The notes: generated from the sequence alone by a model not told the origin. A DNA stretch of 64,000 nucleotides from Leptospira gomenensis (GCF_004770155.1 NZ_RQFA01000008.1:1-64000), one strand, 5' to 3'; shown: positions 1 to 9,232, counted from the first letter of the stretch. Made by a program: numbers and translations.

Positions 1-804
1 CGAACCTACGCCAAGTTTTTGACCGCGACCAAACGTTTGGGCAAGAAAGCGGGAACGACGTTGTATCAGCCTTCTGCCTCTACCTCTGCTTCAGTGTCTG
101 CTGTGGCGGCGGCCCGTCGAACTTCGTTTGGTTCTGAGGCGCCGGAAGAGGAGGAGGGAGCGAAGGATGCGCCACCTAACAATGACCAGGCGACTGGCGA
201 TTCTGCGGATGGCGTCAGACCAGGGGTTCGTGCACTTCGGACGGAGCGAAACGGATTGTGGGGGGAGCAGAATTGGAATTTGTCGGGAGAACATGATTCG
301 TCGAAAGAACGGGATTTGCTAGAAGATCAGAATTCGTCGGAAAACTTGGACCCGGCGGGAGAACAGAATTTGTCGAGAAAACAGGCCCCGGCGAAGAAGC
401 AAGAGTCGATGTCGTCGTCGGAGCCCGGCGCTGCTGGCACTCGGGCTGCGGGGCAGCGATCTGCGGAAAAGAAAACAATGAGACGAATCAATGTTCGGTT
501 GGGAACGGGAAGTTGGACGTTGCTTGGGGCTTTGGCGCAGGCGCACGGGGTTTCTCGTTGTTATTTGTTTAATTATCTGTTGTATTTGGAAGAGGTCGGG
601 GTCGGAGATTCTATCGAAGATACGATGAACGCGGGAGTTCCCACCTTTCACAAGCACTACAGCTATATCCTCCACCTCGATCTCACCTTCAACAGAGCCA
701 CAAGGCGACTACAATGTTTCCCCGAGTCCTCCTTTTACGCCTTTGAATACCGAGAATGGCACAAAGAGCCGGATGAATCGGATAATAAGACAAAAGCGTT
801 TTGA
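1..804 (+). CDS. DUF1564 family protein with long low-complexity insert (5' end outside window)
   Basis: The reading frame is open back to base 1, so the gene probably starts upstream; a TTG at 19 is the first possible start inside the window. The beginning ([12 protein letters not shown]) and the end, from about residue 152 counted from that TTG ([20 protein letters not shown]), look like the two conserved parts of Leptospira DUF1564 proteins, a genus-restricted family of unknown function. From memory of the family these parts are normally nearly adjacent. Here about 120 residues rich in Ser, Ala, Glu, Gln and Asp separate them, with degenerate repeats such as [12 protein letters not shown] and GEQNLSRKQ. 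The C-terminus ([15 protein letters not shown]) is also family-like. The insert is predicted to be disordered. Confidence 0.8.
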   Translation, partial: RTYAKFLTATKRLGKKAGTTLYQPSASTSASVSAVAAARRTSFGSEAPEEEEGAKDAPPNNDQATGDSADGVRPGVRALRTERNGLWGEQNWNLSGEHDSSKERDLLEDQNSSENLDPAGEQNLSRKQAPAKKQESMSSSEPGAAGTRAAGQRSAEKKTMRRINVRLGTGSWTLLGALAQAHGVSRCYLFNYLLYLEEVGVGDSIEDTMNAGVPTFHKHYSYILHLDLTFNRATRRLQCFPESSFYAFEYREWHKEPDESDNKTKAF

Positions 805-1221
805 TCCGCTATTGCCATTTGTTCCATTGCTGATCTTTCATGCCGAAGATCTTTTTTTCGAAATTGGCTCTCTCTCATATACACAAAAGCCGAAAAACGC
901 AAAAGGCCACGATTTTACGCGAAACATTCACGCATCATTTTCAAATAGAACTCAAATTTTTATAATACAAAAAAGAAAAGATCGTCCACGAGATCTCATA
1001 CACAAAAAGCAAACCAACGACAAAGGAAAAAGAAGCCAAGGATACGGGCTTACGATTTTGAAAAAATAAGAGGAGCTTGTTTTCCACTTTTAGATCAATG
1101 AATGAACTAAACCCACACGAGCGAACCCGGCCGCGCCGAAAAACACAAGATTTGCAACCCCATTCCTTCCGAAAGACGAAGCCCTTTTCCCAGCCGACGA
1201 TTGACGCTATTTAAAAGGAAA
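805..1221. other. Intergenic region, no gene supported
   Basis: These 417 bases lie between the convergent ends of the DUF1564 gene and cheX. The region is A-rich on the plus strand in its middle part. A frame from 743 to 1069 overlaps the DUF1564 end and has no ribosome binding site or recognisable protein features. No clear terminator hairpin was found. Confidence 0.5.
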
Positions 1222-1686
1222 TCAACTTAGGGAAACGTTCACGTCCAACTTTCCGAATCTGGAGAATAGGCCGATTCCTAACGCAGGTTTTCTCGGAATC
1301 TTAAGGGTTTCATTTTTTGAATCGATTATATTTGGAGCAGTAATTTCAATCGATTGACCGGAAGTGGCGAAGATGTTCATCGCGTTTCCGGTCGTCATAT
1401 TCGCGATTTCCCCCAGGATATCTTTGTATTCGTTCTTGATATCCTGGTCGCTCATGCCAGGCATCAATACTCCGGCGATCTTGTAAGCCGTATCATAATT
1501 CAGACCATAAACGACTTCGCCGTTAAAGGTTCCGATTACACCGATGACGATAGAAAGCTCAAGATTTGTTTCGGGACTGTCTTTGATACCGATCTTACCT
1601 CGAATCAGTTCGGTCTTCAGCACGTCCCTGAATACGATGGTCGCCGCCTCCAAAAAAGGATTCACCAACTCAGCCCGAATTTGCAT
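1222..1686 (-). CDS. cheX: Chemotaxis phosphatase CheX
   Basis: CheX removes the phosphate from CheY-P and so resets the flagellar motor signal in spirochaetes. The 154-residue length fits the family. The catalytic ExxN motif is visible as GEIANMTTGNAM, with Glu93 and Asn96. The hydrophobic core segment LSIVIGVIGTFNGEVVYGLN also fits the CheC/CheX fold. Only one ExxN motif is present, as in CheX and unlike two-site CheC. The ATG overlaps the stop of the upstream SurA-like gene by one base (TAATG arrangement), so the two are probably translationally coupled. No other chemotaxis gene is adjacent. Confidence 0.88.
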   Translation of the reverse strand: MQIRAELVNPFLEAATIVFRDVLKTELIRGKIGIKDSPETNLELSIVIGVIGTFNGEVVYGLNYDTAYKIAGVLMPGMSDQDIKNEYKDILGEIANMTTGNAMNIFATSGQSIEITAPNIIDSKNETLKIPRKPALGIGLFSRFGKLDVNVSLS

Positions 1687-2921
1687 TATTCTTCTACCCT
1701 TTGGCCGATCCTTCGTTCAATCGGATATTTTTCCTGAAGCGACTGACTGATTTCCATTACGAATCCGTTGATCAGATTCGGATTGTCCCTCAATTCCGGT
1801 CCCTGCGAGGTTTTCATTTTAGACGAATTGATTTCCAAGGAAGCAAATTCCACAAAAACATTTTTTTCAGAGTCCTTGTAAGGTCCGCCGACTTTTTTAT
1901 CGCCGAAACTCACGCCGGTTAGATCCTTTAGAAACTGACTGTTGTTTCCAAGGCGAACGATTTGATTGCCCGCTTTCAATTCCCACAGATTCAAAAGAGG
2001 TTGATCCTTAAAATCCTGAACGGGAATACCTAAAAGAACGGAAATTTTCGCAAGACCGTCGGGTTCTTCCTGCAATTTTTTCAGTCTGTTTTTCCAATCC
2101 TCTTGGGATTTGGAACGGTTTTCCAAGAGAATTTTACTTTTTAGGAAATTTTTTCTTTCCTCAAAGCTGACTTCCCTTCCTTCCTGATTTTTAGGAAGTT
2201 TTCCTTCCTTCTTTTCGGCTTCATACTTAGTTCTAAGGATTTCGTCCGAAATCGGGGCGTCTTTTTCGGCGAGTTTCGAAAGTTGATCGTCGGTGTAAGA
2301 GACCAATTTTAGGGAAAAGCGCGCCGATGTGGATTCTTTCTGGACCGCAATTTCTCCGTCCGTTTTTTTAAGATCCGAATTCAAAAGGGAATCATAAAGA
2401 CCGCTCGCGTTCTTACGATCGATTCTGTACTGCATCGGCGCGGAATTCAAAATCTGCCGATAAATCGCCTCCGGCTTTCGCACGTCTTCGTCCGAATATC
2501 CGGCGCCGTTTACTGATTCGCGATAAATCCTTCTCGCCTCGTCCGAAAGTTCCTCTCGAATTCCGCTCTCGGAAACCGAAAATCCGGTCGCAGCGGCGAT
2601 CTGATTCGTGACTACCAAACTACGAATGGTTTGAAACGCACAGGACTGTAGCGTGGCCGGATCCTCCGCTAAGGAAGGGGCGATGTTTCTGTATTGAAAA
2701 AAACAATCCCTTCTTGCCGCTTGAAAGTAATCCATCGGAATGGAAACGTCTCCGATTTTTCCGGCGTTCAGACTGGAACGACCGGAAAGCACGTCGAAAA
2801 AGCTCTTTTCCGCGTCTCCCGGAAGAAAGGTGATGATAAGACCGATGACCAATATACTGAGAAAAAATCCGACGACTGCGCGGATGATTTTATCTTTGAG
2901 AGTGGCGTTTTCTAATTCCAT
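1686..2921 (-). CDS. Membrane-anchored SurA/PpiD-like periplasmic chaperone
   Basis: A 411-residue protein with a short cytoplasmic N-terminus and one membrane segment at about residues 14-32 (VVGFFLSILVIGLIITFLP), followed by a periplasmic region. The region from about 55 to 190 (IGDVSIPMDYFQAARRDCF, ending in helical segments) resembles the SurA/PpiD N-terminal chaperone fold, including the pattern of long helices that follow. No clear parvulin prolyl-isomerase core is seen in the C-terminal half, so it may be a chaperone without isomerase activity. It is the first gene of a two-gene unit with cheX. A role in folding exported or outer-membrane proteins is inference. Confidence 0.6.
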   Translation of the reverse strand: MELENATLKDKIIRAVVGFFLSILVIGLIITFLPGDAEKSFFDVLSGRSSLNAGKIGDVSIPMDYFQAARRDCFFQYRNIAPSLAEDPATLQSCAFQTIRSLVVTNQIAAATGFSVSESGIREELSDEARRIYRESVNGAGYSDEDVRKPEAIYRQILNSAPMQYRIDRKNASGLYDSLLNSDLKKTDGEIAVQKESTSARFSLKLVSYTDDQLSKLAEKDAPISDEILRTKYEAEKKEGKLPKNQEGREVSFEERKNFLKSKILLENRSKSQEDWKNRLKKLQEEPDGLAKISVLLGIPVQDFKDQPLLNLWELKAGNQIVRLGNNSQFLKDLTGVSFGDKKVGGPYKDSEKNVFVEFASLEINSSKMKTSQGPELRDNPNLINGFVMEISQSLQEKYPIERRIGQRVEE

Positions 2922-3025
2922 GATTGTATCTGTTAAACTTGAAAGGGTCTGTGAAGGAATATTTCTGTAAAGGAGAAAAGTGAGAAAAACGCTTCAGAAT
3001 CCCGCAGAAACGACAGATATAGATT

Positions 3026-3847
3026 ATGATGCTCTTTATTGCGATCGCACTCATTCTGGTAGGACTTCTTTGTTTTATCTACGTCTCCCTGAATCCGAAT
3101 TCGGGGAACGATCGAACAACTTCCCTTCGCAATCCATCCAAATCCGCGCCTGCGGATTCGGATCTATTTGTCGCCAGACCGAATTCGAAACGAGGAGCCG
3201 AAATTCTCGCGAACGTCAAACGGACTCAATCTCCTGACGTTTTGGAAAAACAAAAGAGAATGGAGGACCTTTTTGTGGAAGGCAGAAAAATTCCCAAACA
3301 AAATAAACAATCCTCCCCGGCATCGTTCTCCGCCTTCGAATCGGAAACCGGTTTGCAGGAGACCGAGGATGGGATTCGACGAAAAGAAATCGACTCCCTC
3401 GGAGTTTTGGATCCGCAAACTCATCCGTCCGGAATTCAAGTTCTGGAAGAATCCGTCTCCGGCATTCAGTTCGAAACTTCTTCTCGGGCGGAAGACATCC
3501 GGGAAGTCCGATTCGAAATCGAAGGAATTTTGTATCTGGACGCGAGCCGGGATCTTCCCTACGAAGGTTTGGCCGATCAAAAACGCGATCTTTCTCCGGA
3601 ACTTCTGAAGGGTTTGAAACGAATCGGCGCGGGAAAACTGCAGGAAAGTAAGGGCGCCGTTTTTTTCGACGCGTTGAACAGCAGTTATCGGTATTCCTTT
3701 TCGGAAATAGAAAAAATCCTGTTTTTCGACGAAGGAATCGTTCTGATACCTTCCCAATCCGATTATCCGGTTCCCGTTTTTTTTACGAAGGAAATCGACT
3801 CCCTAAAATCGTATCTCGAACATTCTCAAAAGACAATCCTTTCCTAA
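3026..3847 (+). CDS. Hypothetical protein with N-terminal membrane anchor
   Basis: A 273-residue protein I do not recognise. Residues 2-21 (MLFIAIALILVGLLCFIYVS) form a membrane anchor. A Ser/Pro/charged linker follows to about residue 155. The last 110 residues look like a compact alpha/beta domain that begins near EVRFEIEGILYLD and contains FFDALNSSYRYSFSEIEKI. It starts about 100 bases from the divergent SurA-like gene, with a weak ribosome binding site before ATG-ATG. It converges on the methyltransferase gene with only 36 bases between stops. Codon use matches the neighbours, so it is probably real. Confidence 0.6.
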   Translation: MMLFIAIALILVGLLCFIYVSLNPNSGNDRTTSLRNPSKSAPADSDLFVARPNSKRGAEILANVKRTQSPDVLEKQKRMEDLFVEGRKIPKQNKQSSPASFSAFESETGLQETEDGIRRKEIDSLGVLDPQTHPSGIQVLEESVSGIQFETSSRAEDIREVRFEIEGILYLDASRDLPYEGLADQKRDLSPELLKGLKRIGAGKLQESKGAVFFDALNSSYRYSFSEIEKILFFDEGIVLIPSQSDYPVPVFFTKEIDSLKSYLEHSQKTILS

Positions 3848-3883
3848 CTTCCCTCGGTTAAGAATTAGATTTTTTGAATGTGA

Positions 3884-4636
3884 TTATCTGCCTTCCACGT
3901 GGAGAATTTTCGTGGTTTTCACGAGAATTCTGACAAGGACGTAAAACGCAAGCCCGCCTCCGAAAAGCACGATCTGAGGAAGTCGGATCGCATCGATCAA
4001 ACGACTGACCGGTTCGTTAAAATAAACCGCCGCCAAATCGAAAACGCTAAAGATCACGAGAATTCCGAACAAGCTGGGATACTCCCGTTTGAGTACGTTG
4101 CGGATCGAAAAGGAGAGGGAGGGTTTTTTATATCCGGAAAGTTTCGGTAAAAACGCCGGGACGGTATTCGCCCAAACAAGATACGCGTCTCCGAATTTTT
4201 TACGAAGGAATTGTTCCTCAGCAAACATAATTCTTTCGTAATATACCCAAAAGAAGAGAACGAAAATCGAGGCGATCAGAAAATTTTTGAGAAAAAGAAC
4301 CGCTCCCAAATACATCAGAAAATTTCCGAGATAGAGAGGATGGCGCAAGAGCGAGTAAATCCCCTCTTGATTAACCACGTCGGCAACTTGTTGTTTGGTG
4401 TTTCTTCCGGAAGTTCTCGCGGGAGCGTAACCGATCACGAAACTTCTTACGAACAAACCTAATAAGCTGATCGTTAAACAGAAAGACTGATAATAAAGAT
4501 GATACGTGTAGGAGTTGCCTGGAAATTGATAAAAAGGTAATAAACCGAAACAAAGAACCAGAATGATTCCGGGAATATAAGATCTCCAGCGAAAAAGAAA
4601 ATTCCCTTGCGATTCGAATTCTTCGATCAAAGCCAT
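3884..4636 (-). CDS. Isoprenylcysteine carboxyl methyltransferase (Ste14)-like membrane methyltransferase; lipid A 1-phosphate methyltransferase candidate
   Basis: A 250-residue polytopic membrane protein with about six hydrophobic segments. The SAM-binding signature of the ICMT/PEMT family is present: GIYSLLRHPLYLGN at 92-105, then the Glu pair and EEQFLRKKFGDAY at 140-152. Leptospira interrogans has a characterised Ste14-like enzyme, LmtA, that methylates the 1-phosphate of lipid A. This gene could be that enzyme or a paralogue; I cannot tell without alignment. It has an extra C-terminal hydrophobic part (about 185-240) beyond the usual ICMT core. It stands alone between convergent and divergent neighbours. 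Confidence 0.7.
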   Translation of the reverse strand: MALIEEFESQGNFLFRWRSYIPGIILVLCFGLLPFYQFPGNSYTYHLYYQSFCLTISLLGLFVRSFVIGYAPARTSGRNTKQQVADVVNQEGIYSLLRHPLYLGNFLMYLGAVLFLKNFLIASIFVLFFWVYYERIMFAEEQFLRKKFGDAYLVWANTVPAFLPKLSGYKKPSLSFSIRNVLKREYPSLFGILVIFSVFDLAAVYFNEPVSRLIDAIRLPQIVLFGGGLAFYVLVRILVKTTKILHVEGR

Positions 4637-4750
4637 ACGTTCATCCTAAGTTTTAGAGTTCTTTTGAAATGAAATCGGAAGGCCCGTACCTGTCAATAGA
4701 GAATCCTCGTTGGAAACCTCGCTTTCAACGCATACGAAGAAGTCCTCGGT

Positions 4751-5710
4751 TCAGAACGGAACCGCGTGAGCGGATCGAAAACTGGGTTTTTCGTTTGCGA
4801 CCGGTTCACGGAATCGATTCAAAAAATCCGGCTCCATCACAAAAAACAACGAGTCGGTTTCGGTTTTAAAAATCGGTTCCTTGTGTTCGGTCTTTCCGAT
4901 CCATTCGAATTGATAAACGGAACCTGAATCGGTCCCGAACTCGACCGTGATACCTTCGTCGGCGGACAGGGGAATGATTTTTTCCCGGAAGGGTTTTTTG
5001 AGAATCCTATTCGCGGAAACGTTCAAGGTTTCTTCGATCCAAGTTTCGCATTCTTTCTTGGCACAAAGATCGTTTCGATTTCCCCGGACTTGCTCCCATT
5101 TTTTCGTATGGATCCGTTTCCATTCGTAGACCGATTCCGGTGAGGATGGCGAGAATATTAGAATAGTATGAATTTCGTAAGGATCTAGATTTTCCGGAAA
5201 CGGGAATTTGGAAAAGAAAAACTCCTCGTCCCCGCGTCCTACGGCGGAAATCAGGTTTTCCTCAACGAGCCAGATCTCTCCCGTTCTTACGTCTCGGACT
5301 ACGTTTCCTTTTCCGCCCGTCCCTGAAATTCCTATTTCGAACCGCGAACTATCTCCGGAAACGGTTTCCACTTCCAGTCCGAGTTGGTCTCCGGCGAGTC
5401 CGTAGTCTTCCCGTTTTCCGGAATCGGTTTCCAACAAGGAGAATTTTTTAAGGTTCAAAATCGTATTCAAAAAATAAGATATTCTTTTTTCGTCGCTTCT
5501 TCCGGAAACTCCCCGCACGTTTACGCTCCAGGTTCCGTTCCTTTTTTCCAAAACGGTTTCGTGTCCTTTTCTTCCGATTTGCACCCGTTCCAACGAGGAA
5601 GCGGAATACGGAAAAATAGGATCGGAATTCGCGTAGGTTTTTTTAAAAAGATCGAACGGATCGGTGGAAAGCAGGAAAACGCAGAGGCAAAAAACGTTGA
5701 ACCCGGTCAA
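4751..5710 (-). CDS. DUF4340 domain protein of the Gld-like ABC transporter operon
   Basis: DUF4340 proteins are usually encoded next to GldG-type ABC transporter components, as here. The protein has an N-terminal membrane segment (FNVFCLCVFLLS) and then a large extracytoplasmic region with the repeated beta pattern typical of the family (VQIGRKGHETVLEKRNGTWS). The TTG at 5710 is the first conventional start. However, the frame is open further upstream and includes a basic stretch in front of the membrane segment. A CTG at 5776, overlapping the GldG stop as CTGA and preceded by GGTGGGAG, may be the true start and would add 22 residues. Function unknown; it is the last gene of the operon. Confidence 0.72.
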   Translation of the reverse strand: MTGFNVFCLCVFLLSTDPFDLFKKTYANSDPIFPYSASSLERVQIGRKGHETVLEKRNGTWSVNVRGVSGRSDEKRISYFLNTILNLKKFSLLETDSGKREDYGLAGDQLGLEVETVSGDSSRFEIGISGTGGKGNVVRDVRTGEIWLVEENLISAVGRGDEEFFFSKFPFPENLDPYEIHTILIFSPSSPESVYEWKRIHTKKWEQVRGNRNDLCAKKECETWIEETLNVSANRILKKPFREKIIPLSADEGITVEFGTDSGSVYQFEWIGKTEHKEPIFKTETDSLFFVMEPDFLNRFREPVANEKPSFRSAHAVPF

Positions 5711-5772
5711 TAGGAGAGTTTGATCGGTCTTCCAGATCTGGACGATCCGATCGGAATACTTTTTGATACGAT

Positions 5773-7506
5773 TCAGGGTTTTACACTCCCACCGTTTGGA
5801 TAGGAATTCCGTTTTCTTATCCGATAAAACGCGGCTAAACCCAGTAAAAGAGGAATTCCCAGTAGGTGAAAATAGCTTAGGAATATCCGTTCGGAATCCG
5901 TAAACGGTCTTAACGTTTCGATCGAGGATTTTTTTCCGCGAATTTCGATCAGGTCGCGATTTCCCGTTACCAGGTCAACAATATTTAATAAAAATGGAAT
6001 ATTCGATTCCTGAAATATATCCCTGAATTCCGGTAGAACCAAAAGATCCGAAACGAGATACGGGGTTCCAATCGCCAAGATCCGCGAAGTTTTTCCCTCC
6101 GGAGTTTCGGCTAAAAACGCCGGGTCCGTCTTCGCCATATTATCTTCGTTTTGAGTGTTCGAATACGCAGATCGAAAATTACCTTCGAGTAAAATCCCTA
6201 GGATTTTTTTTTCTCCTTCCGGTTTGGGAGGGTTGGCATGGATCTGTTTTTCGCCTAACGCGACAAAGTCGGCCCGGGATTCCGCCTCTTCGGAAGAAGT
6301 GATCAGGATTTCCGTTTTGACTTTCGGTTGTTTTTCCGGATAAAACGTCAAACTAGAAACCCAGGGAAGAAGCAGGCTTTTGAGAGGACCGGTATACGGG
6401 CTTTTTTCGTTTAACATTTTATTTCCGGAGCTCGCTACGATCCAGGGGGCATAGGGAAATCTTCCGATCACACCCGGTTCCAACTCCAACAAAGGTCCCA
6501 TCGGCAGAGAATGACGTAGATCGAAGACGAGATCCGTGTTGATCCGTATTCCGTAATTTTCCAGAACTCGGTTCGTTTCCTCGATTTCCGCGACCGGTCT
6601 CGCCATTCCGGCTTTCAGCTCTTCCGTTGTCGCGCCGATCCCGTGTTCCCGTAGGGGAGGTTCGAGACGGAAGTCCATAGATTTCGCGAGTAGAATCAGA
6701 TTCCCTCCGCGCATCAAAAATTGGTCCAAAAAATATCGGGAACGTTCGGAAAAGAAAGGTGTTCCGACACAAAGGAGAGTGTGTACGGGATCGGGGACGG
6801 CCCCGTCTTCCAGGTCGATTTCGGTTAACGTTCCGAATTCTTCCGGAAAAATCTGATGGAATAAGATTCCGATCGAATCTTTTCCGCTCTGAGGTCCGGG
6901 AGCCGCCACCGAAAAAGAACCTCGGTTTTTTAGGATCGCGATTCCTGTTTCCCCCGGTTTACGAAATATCTTTTTGACTGCCCTTAGTACGTGGGATTCG
7001 ATCTGTTCCGCGTAGAATTCCACGGGTAACGTTTCCCGTTTCGCTCCGGATGAAACCGTGAACCCCATAAAAACTTGTTTTACCTGCGCGGAACCCCGTT
7101 GCGTTCTTTCCAAAATCTGCGGTTCGATTCCAGCCTCGAGCGCTTTTTTGCGGTCCGTTTCGACCCGATCCGGATCGTAAAAGCGGAGTACGATTTTCGT
7201 TCCTCCGACCGAAACAAGAGAGCGTAACGTATCTTTGACGAGATCCAGACGTACCTTGTATTCTGCGGGAACTTGGGAAGAATAATACGCGTCTATGTGC
7301 AGATTGGCCGGCAGACTTTCCAAAAGACGTTCCGTGCTTCGTGAAATTTCGAAACGTCCCGAAGAGGAAAGATCCTTTTTACAGGAGATCCTTTCGGCGG
7401 CTACGTTCAGCCAAACGAAAATAAGGAACCATTGAAACATAAGAAAACGCGGATTCCCGTTGAGACGGAAAAAAAATTCTCGGATGATTTTCCATTCTTC
7501 CTTCAT
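5773..7506 (-). CDS. GldG-like ABC transporter auxiliary protein
   Basis: A 577-residue protein with an N-terminal membrane segment (FLMFQWFLIFVWLNVA), a large extracytoplasmic region and a C-terminal membrane helix (LLGIPLLLGLAAFYRI) followed by a basic tail. The ESLPANLHIDAYYSSQVPAEYK segment and the following layout match GldG/ABC_transp_aux proteins. In Flavobacterium GldA, GldF and GldG form an ABC transporter needed for gliding; related transporters occur in many bacteria that do not glide. The ATG overlaps the permease stop by four bases (ATGA), and the downstream DUF4340 gene follows at once. Confidence 0.8.
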   Translation of the reverse strand: MKEEWKIIREFFFRLNGNPRFLMFQWFLIFVWLNVAAERISCKKDLSSSGRFEISRSTERLLESLPANLHIDAYYSSQVPAEYKVRLDLVKDTLRSLVSVGGTKIVLRFYDPDRVETDRKKALEAGIEPQILERTQRGSAQVKQVFMGFTVSSGAKRETLPVEFYAEQIESHVLRAVKKIFRKPGETGIAILKNRGSFSVAAPGPQSGKDSIGILFHQIFPEEFGTLTEIDLEDGAVPDPVHTLLCVGTPFFSERSRYFLDQFLMRGGNLILLAKSMDFRLEPPLREHGIGATTEELKAGMARPVAEIEETNRVLENYGIRINTDLVFDLRHSLPMGPLLELEPGVIGRFPYAPWIVASSGNKMLNEKSPYTGPLKSLLLPWVSSLTFYPEKQPKVKTEILITSSEEAESRADFVALGEKQIHANPPKPEGEKKILGILLEGNFRSAYSNTQNEDNMAKTDPAFLAETPEGKTSRILAIGTPYLVSDLLVLPEFRDIFQESNIPFLLNIVDLVTGNRDLIEIRGKKSSIETLRPFTDSERIFLSYFHLLGIPLLLGLAAFYRIRKRNSYPNGGSVKP

Positions 7507-8255
7507 CGTTTCGACCTCAATAGAAGTACGTTTCCGTATAACACGAGTAAGTCGAAACTCAGATAAAAGAATACGTTTCCGAAATCCAAAATTCCCAGAC
7601 GAAACGTTTCATAACGATACGAAAGAGAAAAAAAAGAGAACCGATCCCCCAGACCGCCCAGAAGCGGTTCGAGAGGTTTGTATCCGAATAGGAAAAACGC
7701 GGAACAAAACAAAAACGCGAGCAGATACGCGCTCGATTGTTCCTTCGTAAGCGAGGACGCGAGACTTCCCAAAACTAGATTCGATCCGCCCAATAGAAAG
7801 GTTCCGAGATACGACGCGAGTATGATTCCCATGTCCAAATTTCCGAGGTAAAAAACGGAAAGAGGTATCGTTACGGTGCACAACAGTACGAAACCTAAAA
7901 ACGCCCAAGCCGACAAAAATTTACCGAGGACGATTTCGAAATCGCGCAGAGGGAACGTGAACAATAACTCTATCGTACCGGTGCGTTCCTCTTCGCTCCA
8001 AAGTCGCATCGTAAGGGCGGGTATAAAGACGAGATAAAGAATCGGGACGGATTGAAAATACGATTCTAAACTGGCGGTTCTTAGGTCCCAAAACGAGGTT
8101 TCGCCTAAACCGAAAAAAAACAAAAAGGAAACGAAGGAAAGAAACAAACAGGCGAATAGGGTCCCGATCGGAGTGCTGGTATAAACGATCGTCTCTTTTC
8201 GAAAAATCGCCGTTATACGACTCCAGGATTCGCGTACGGAAAGAAGTATGTTCAT
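7503..8255 (-). CDS. ABC transporter permease, GldF-like
   Basis: A 250-residue membrane protein with six hydrophobic segments, typical of ABC-2 permeases. The motif LWSEEERTGTIELLFTFPL at about residues 86-104 is the hallmark of the GldF/ABC-2 family, where a cytoplasmic loop contacts the ATPase. It overlaps the ATPase gene by four bases upstream and the GldG-like gene by four bases downstream, so all three are coupled. It should form the membrane pore with the 8252-9178 ATPase. The substrate is not known. Confidence 0.83.
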   Translation of the reverse strand: MNILLSVRESWSRITAIFRKETIVYTSTPIGTLFACLFLSFVSFLFFFGLGETSFWDLRTASLESYFQSVPILYLVFIPALTMRLWSEEERTGTIELLFTFPLRDFEIVLGKFLSAWAFLGFVLLCTVTIPLSVFYLGNLDMGIILASYLGTFLLGGSNLVLGSLASSLTKEQSSAYLLAFLFCSAFFLFGYKPLEPLLGGLGDRFSFFSLSYRYETFRLGILDFGNVFFYLSFDLLVLYGNVLLLRSKR

Positions 8256-9178
8256 TCGGATTCGCTCCGCTTCAACGTTTCGAAAATTGATTCGAGCGAA
8301 TTTTTCTCCGGATAAAAAGCCCGGACTCGAAACGGAATCATTTTTAGAATCTCGAAAGGATCCGGCGCGGAAGCCGAACGCGGAACCATCTTATATTCCG
8401 AGAACGAATCCTCCCGTTTTCCGGTCGTCTCGATTTTATACAACGTGTTTCGGAAAAACGATCGAAGGTCTTCCGGATCCGCCTCCACCCAGAGTAGTAC
8501 CCTCTTAGAGACGGATGAAAGCTCGTTTACGGGAGAGTCCGCGATCAATGTTCCGTCCGCGATGACGAGAATATGATCGCAGAGTTCCTGTACTTCGCCG
8601 AGTATGTGAGAGGACAAAAGAATCGTTTTGGTTTTCGCCAGGGAGCGGATCGTATCCTTGAATTCGGAAATTTGAATCGGATCCAGACCGGATGTGGGTT
8701 CGTCCAAAAAGACGTATTCCGGGTCGTGTAAAAGAGTCCCCGCGAGACAAAGCCTTTGTTTATATCCTTTGGACAAAAACGAAATCGGACATTCGAGAAC
8801 GGTTTCCAAATCGAATCGATACGAAATCGAACGAATCGAAGTTTCGACGCGGGAAGGGGAAACACCGCGCGCTTTTGCGCAAAAGAAAAGATATTCCCGT
8901 GCGGTCATCGTAGTATAAACGGGAGCGGACTCGGGAAGATAACCGATTTTTTTTTGGATTCGGAATCTGTTCTGGGAAAAGTCGGAATCGGAAAAAAGAA
9001 TCTTACCGGAGTTAGGCGACAAGAAACCAGTAAGAAGTCGAAGGACGGTCGTTTTACCGGCGCCGTTCGGACCCAAAAGCCCGGTGATTCTTCCCGCTTG
9101 TATTTGAAACGTAAGATCGGAAACGGCCTTTTTGCCCTGATACGATTTGCTGAGATGAGTGACGGAAACGGTTCCCAT
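8252..9178 (-). CDS. ABC transporter ATP-binding protein, GldA-like
   Basis: The ATPase that should drive the Gld-like transporter. Walker A is GPNGAGKT at 36-43, the signature is LSKGYKQRL at 135-143 (the Gld/ABC-2 variant of LSGGQ), and Walker B with the catalytic Glu is VFLDEPTSGLDP at 156-167. The switch His is in TILLSSHILGE. The C-terminal 80 residues are an accessory region common in ABC-2 exporters. It is the first gene of the operon ATPase-permease-GldG-DUF4340, and its ATG is well separated from the upstream STAS gene (54 bases). Confidence 0.88.
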   Translation of the reverse strand: MGTVSVTHLSKSYQGKKAVSDLTFQIQAGRITGLLGPNGAGKTTVLRLLTGFLSPNSGKILFSDSDFSQNRFRIQKKIGYLPESAPVYTTMTAREYLFFCAKARGVSPSRVETSIRSISYRFDLETVLECPISFLSKGYKQRLCLAGTLLHDPEYVFLDEPTSGLDPIQISEFKDTIRSLAKTKTILLSSHILGEVQELCDHILVIADGTLIADSPVNELSSVSKRVLLWVEADPEDLRSFFRNTLYKIETTGKREDSFSEYKMVPRSASAPDPFEILKMIPFRVRAFYPEKNSLESIFETLKRSESE

Positions 9179-9232
9179 TGGGGTAATCCCAGGGAAGAAG
9201 GATCTTAGGAAGGAAGCAATCGTTTTTCCGAA

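Noticed and set aside
743..1069. 108-codon plus-strand frame past the DUF1564 gene
   Set aside because: Overlaps the real gene in another frame, Lys-rich and without ribosome binding site or domain features.
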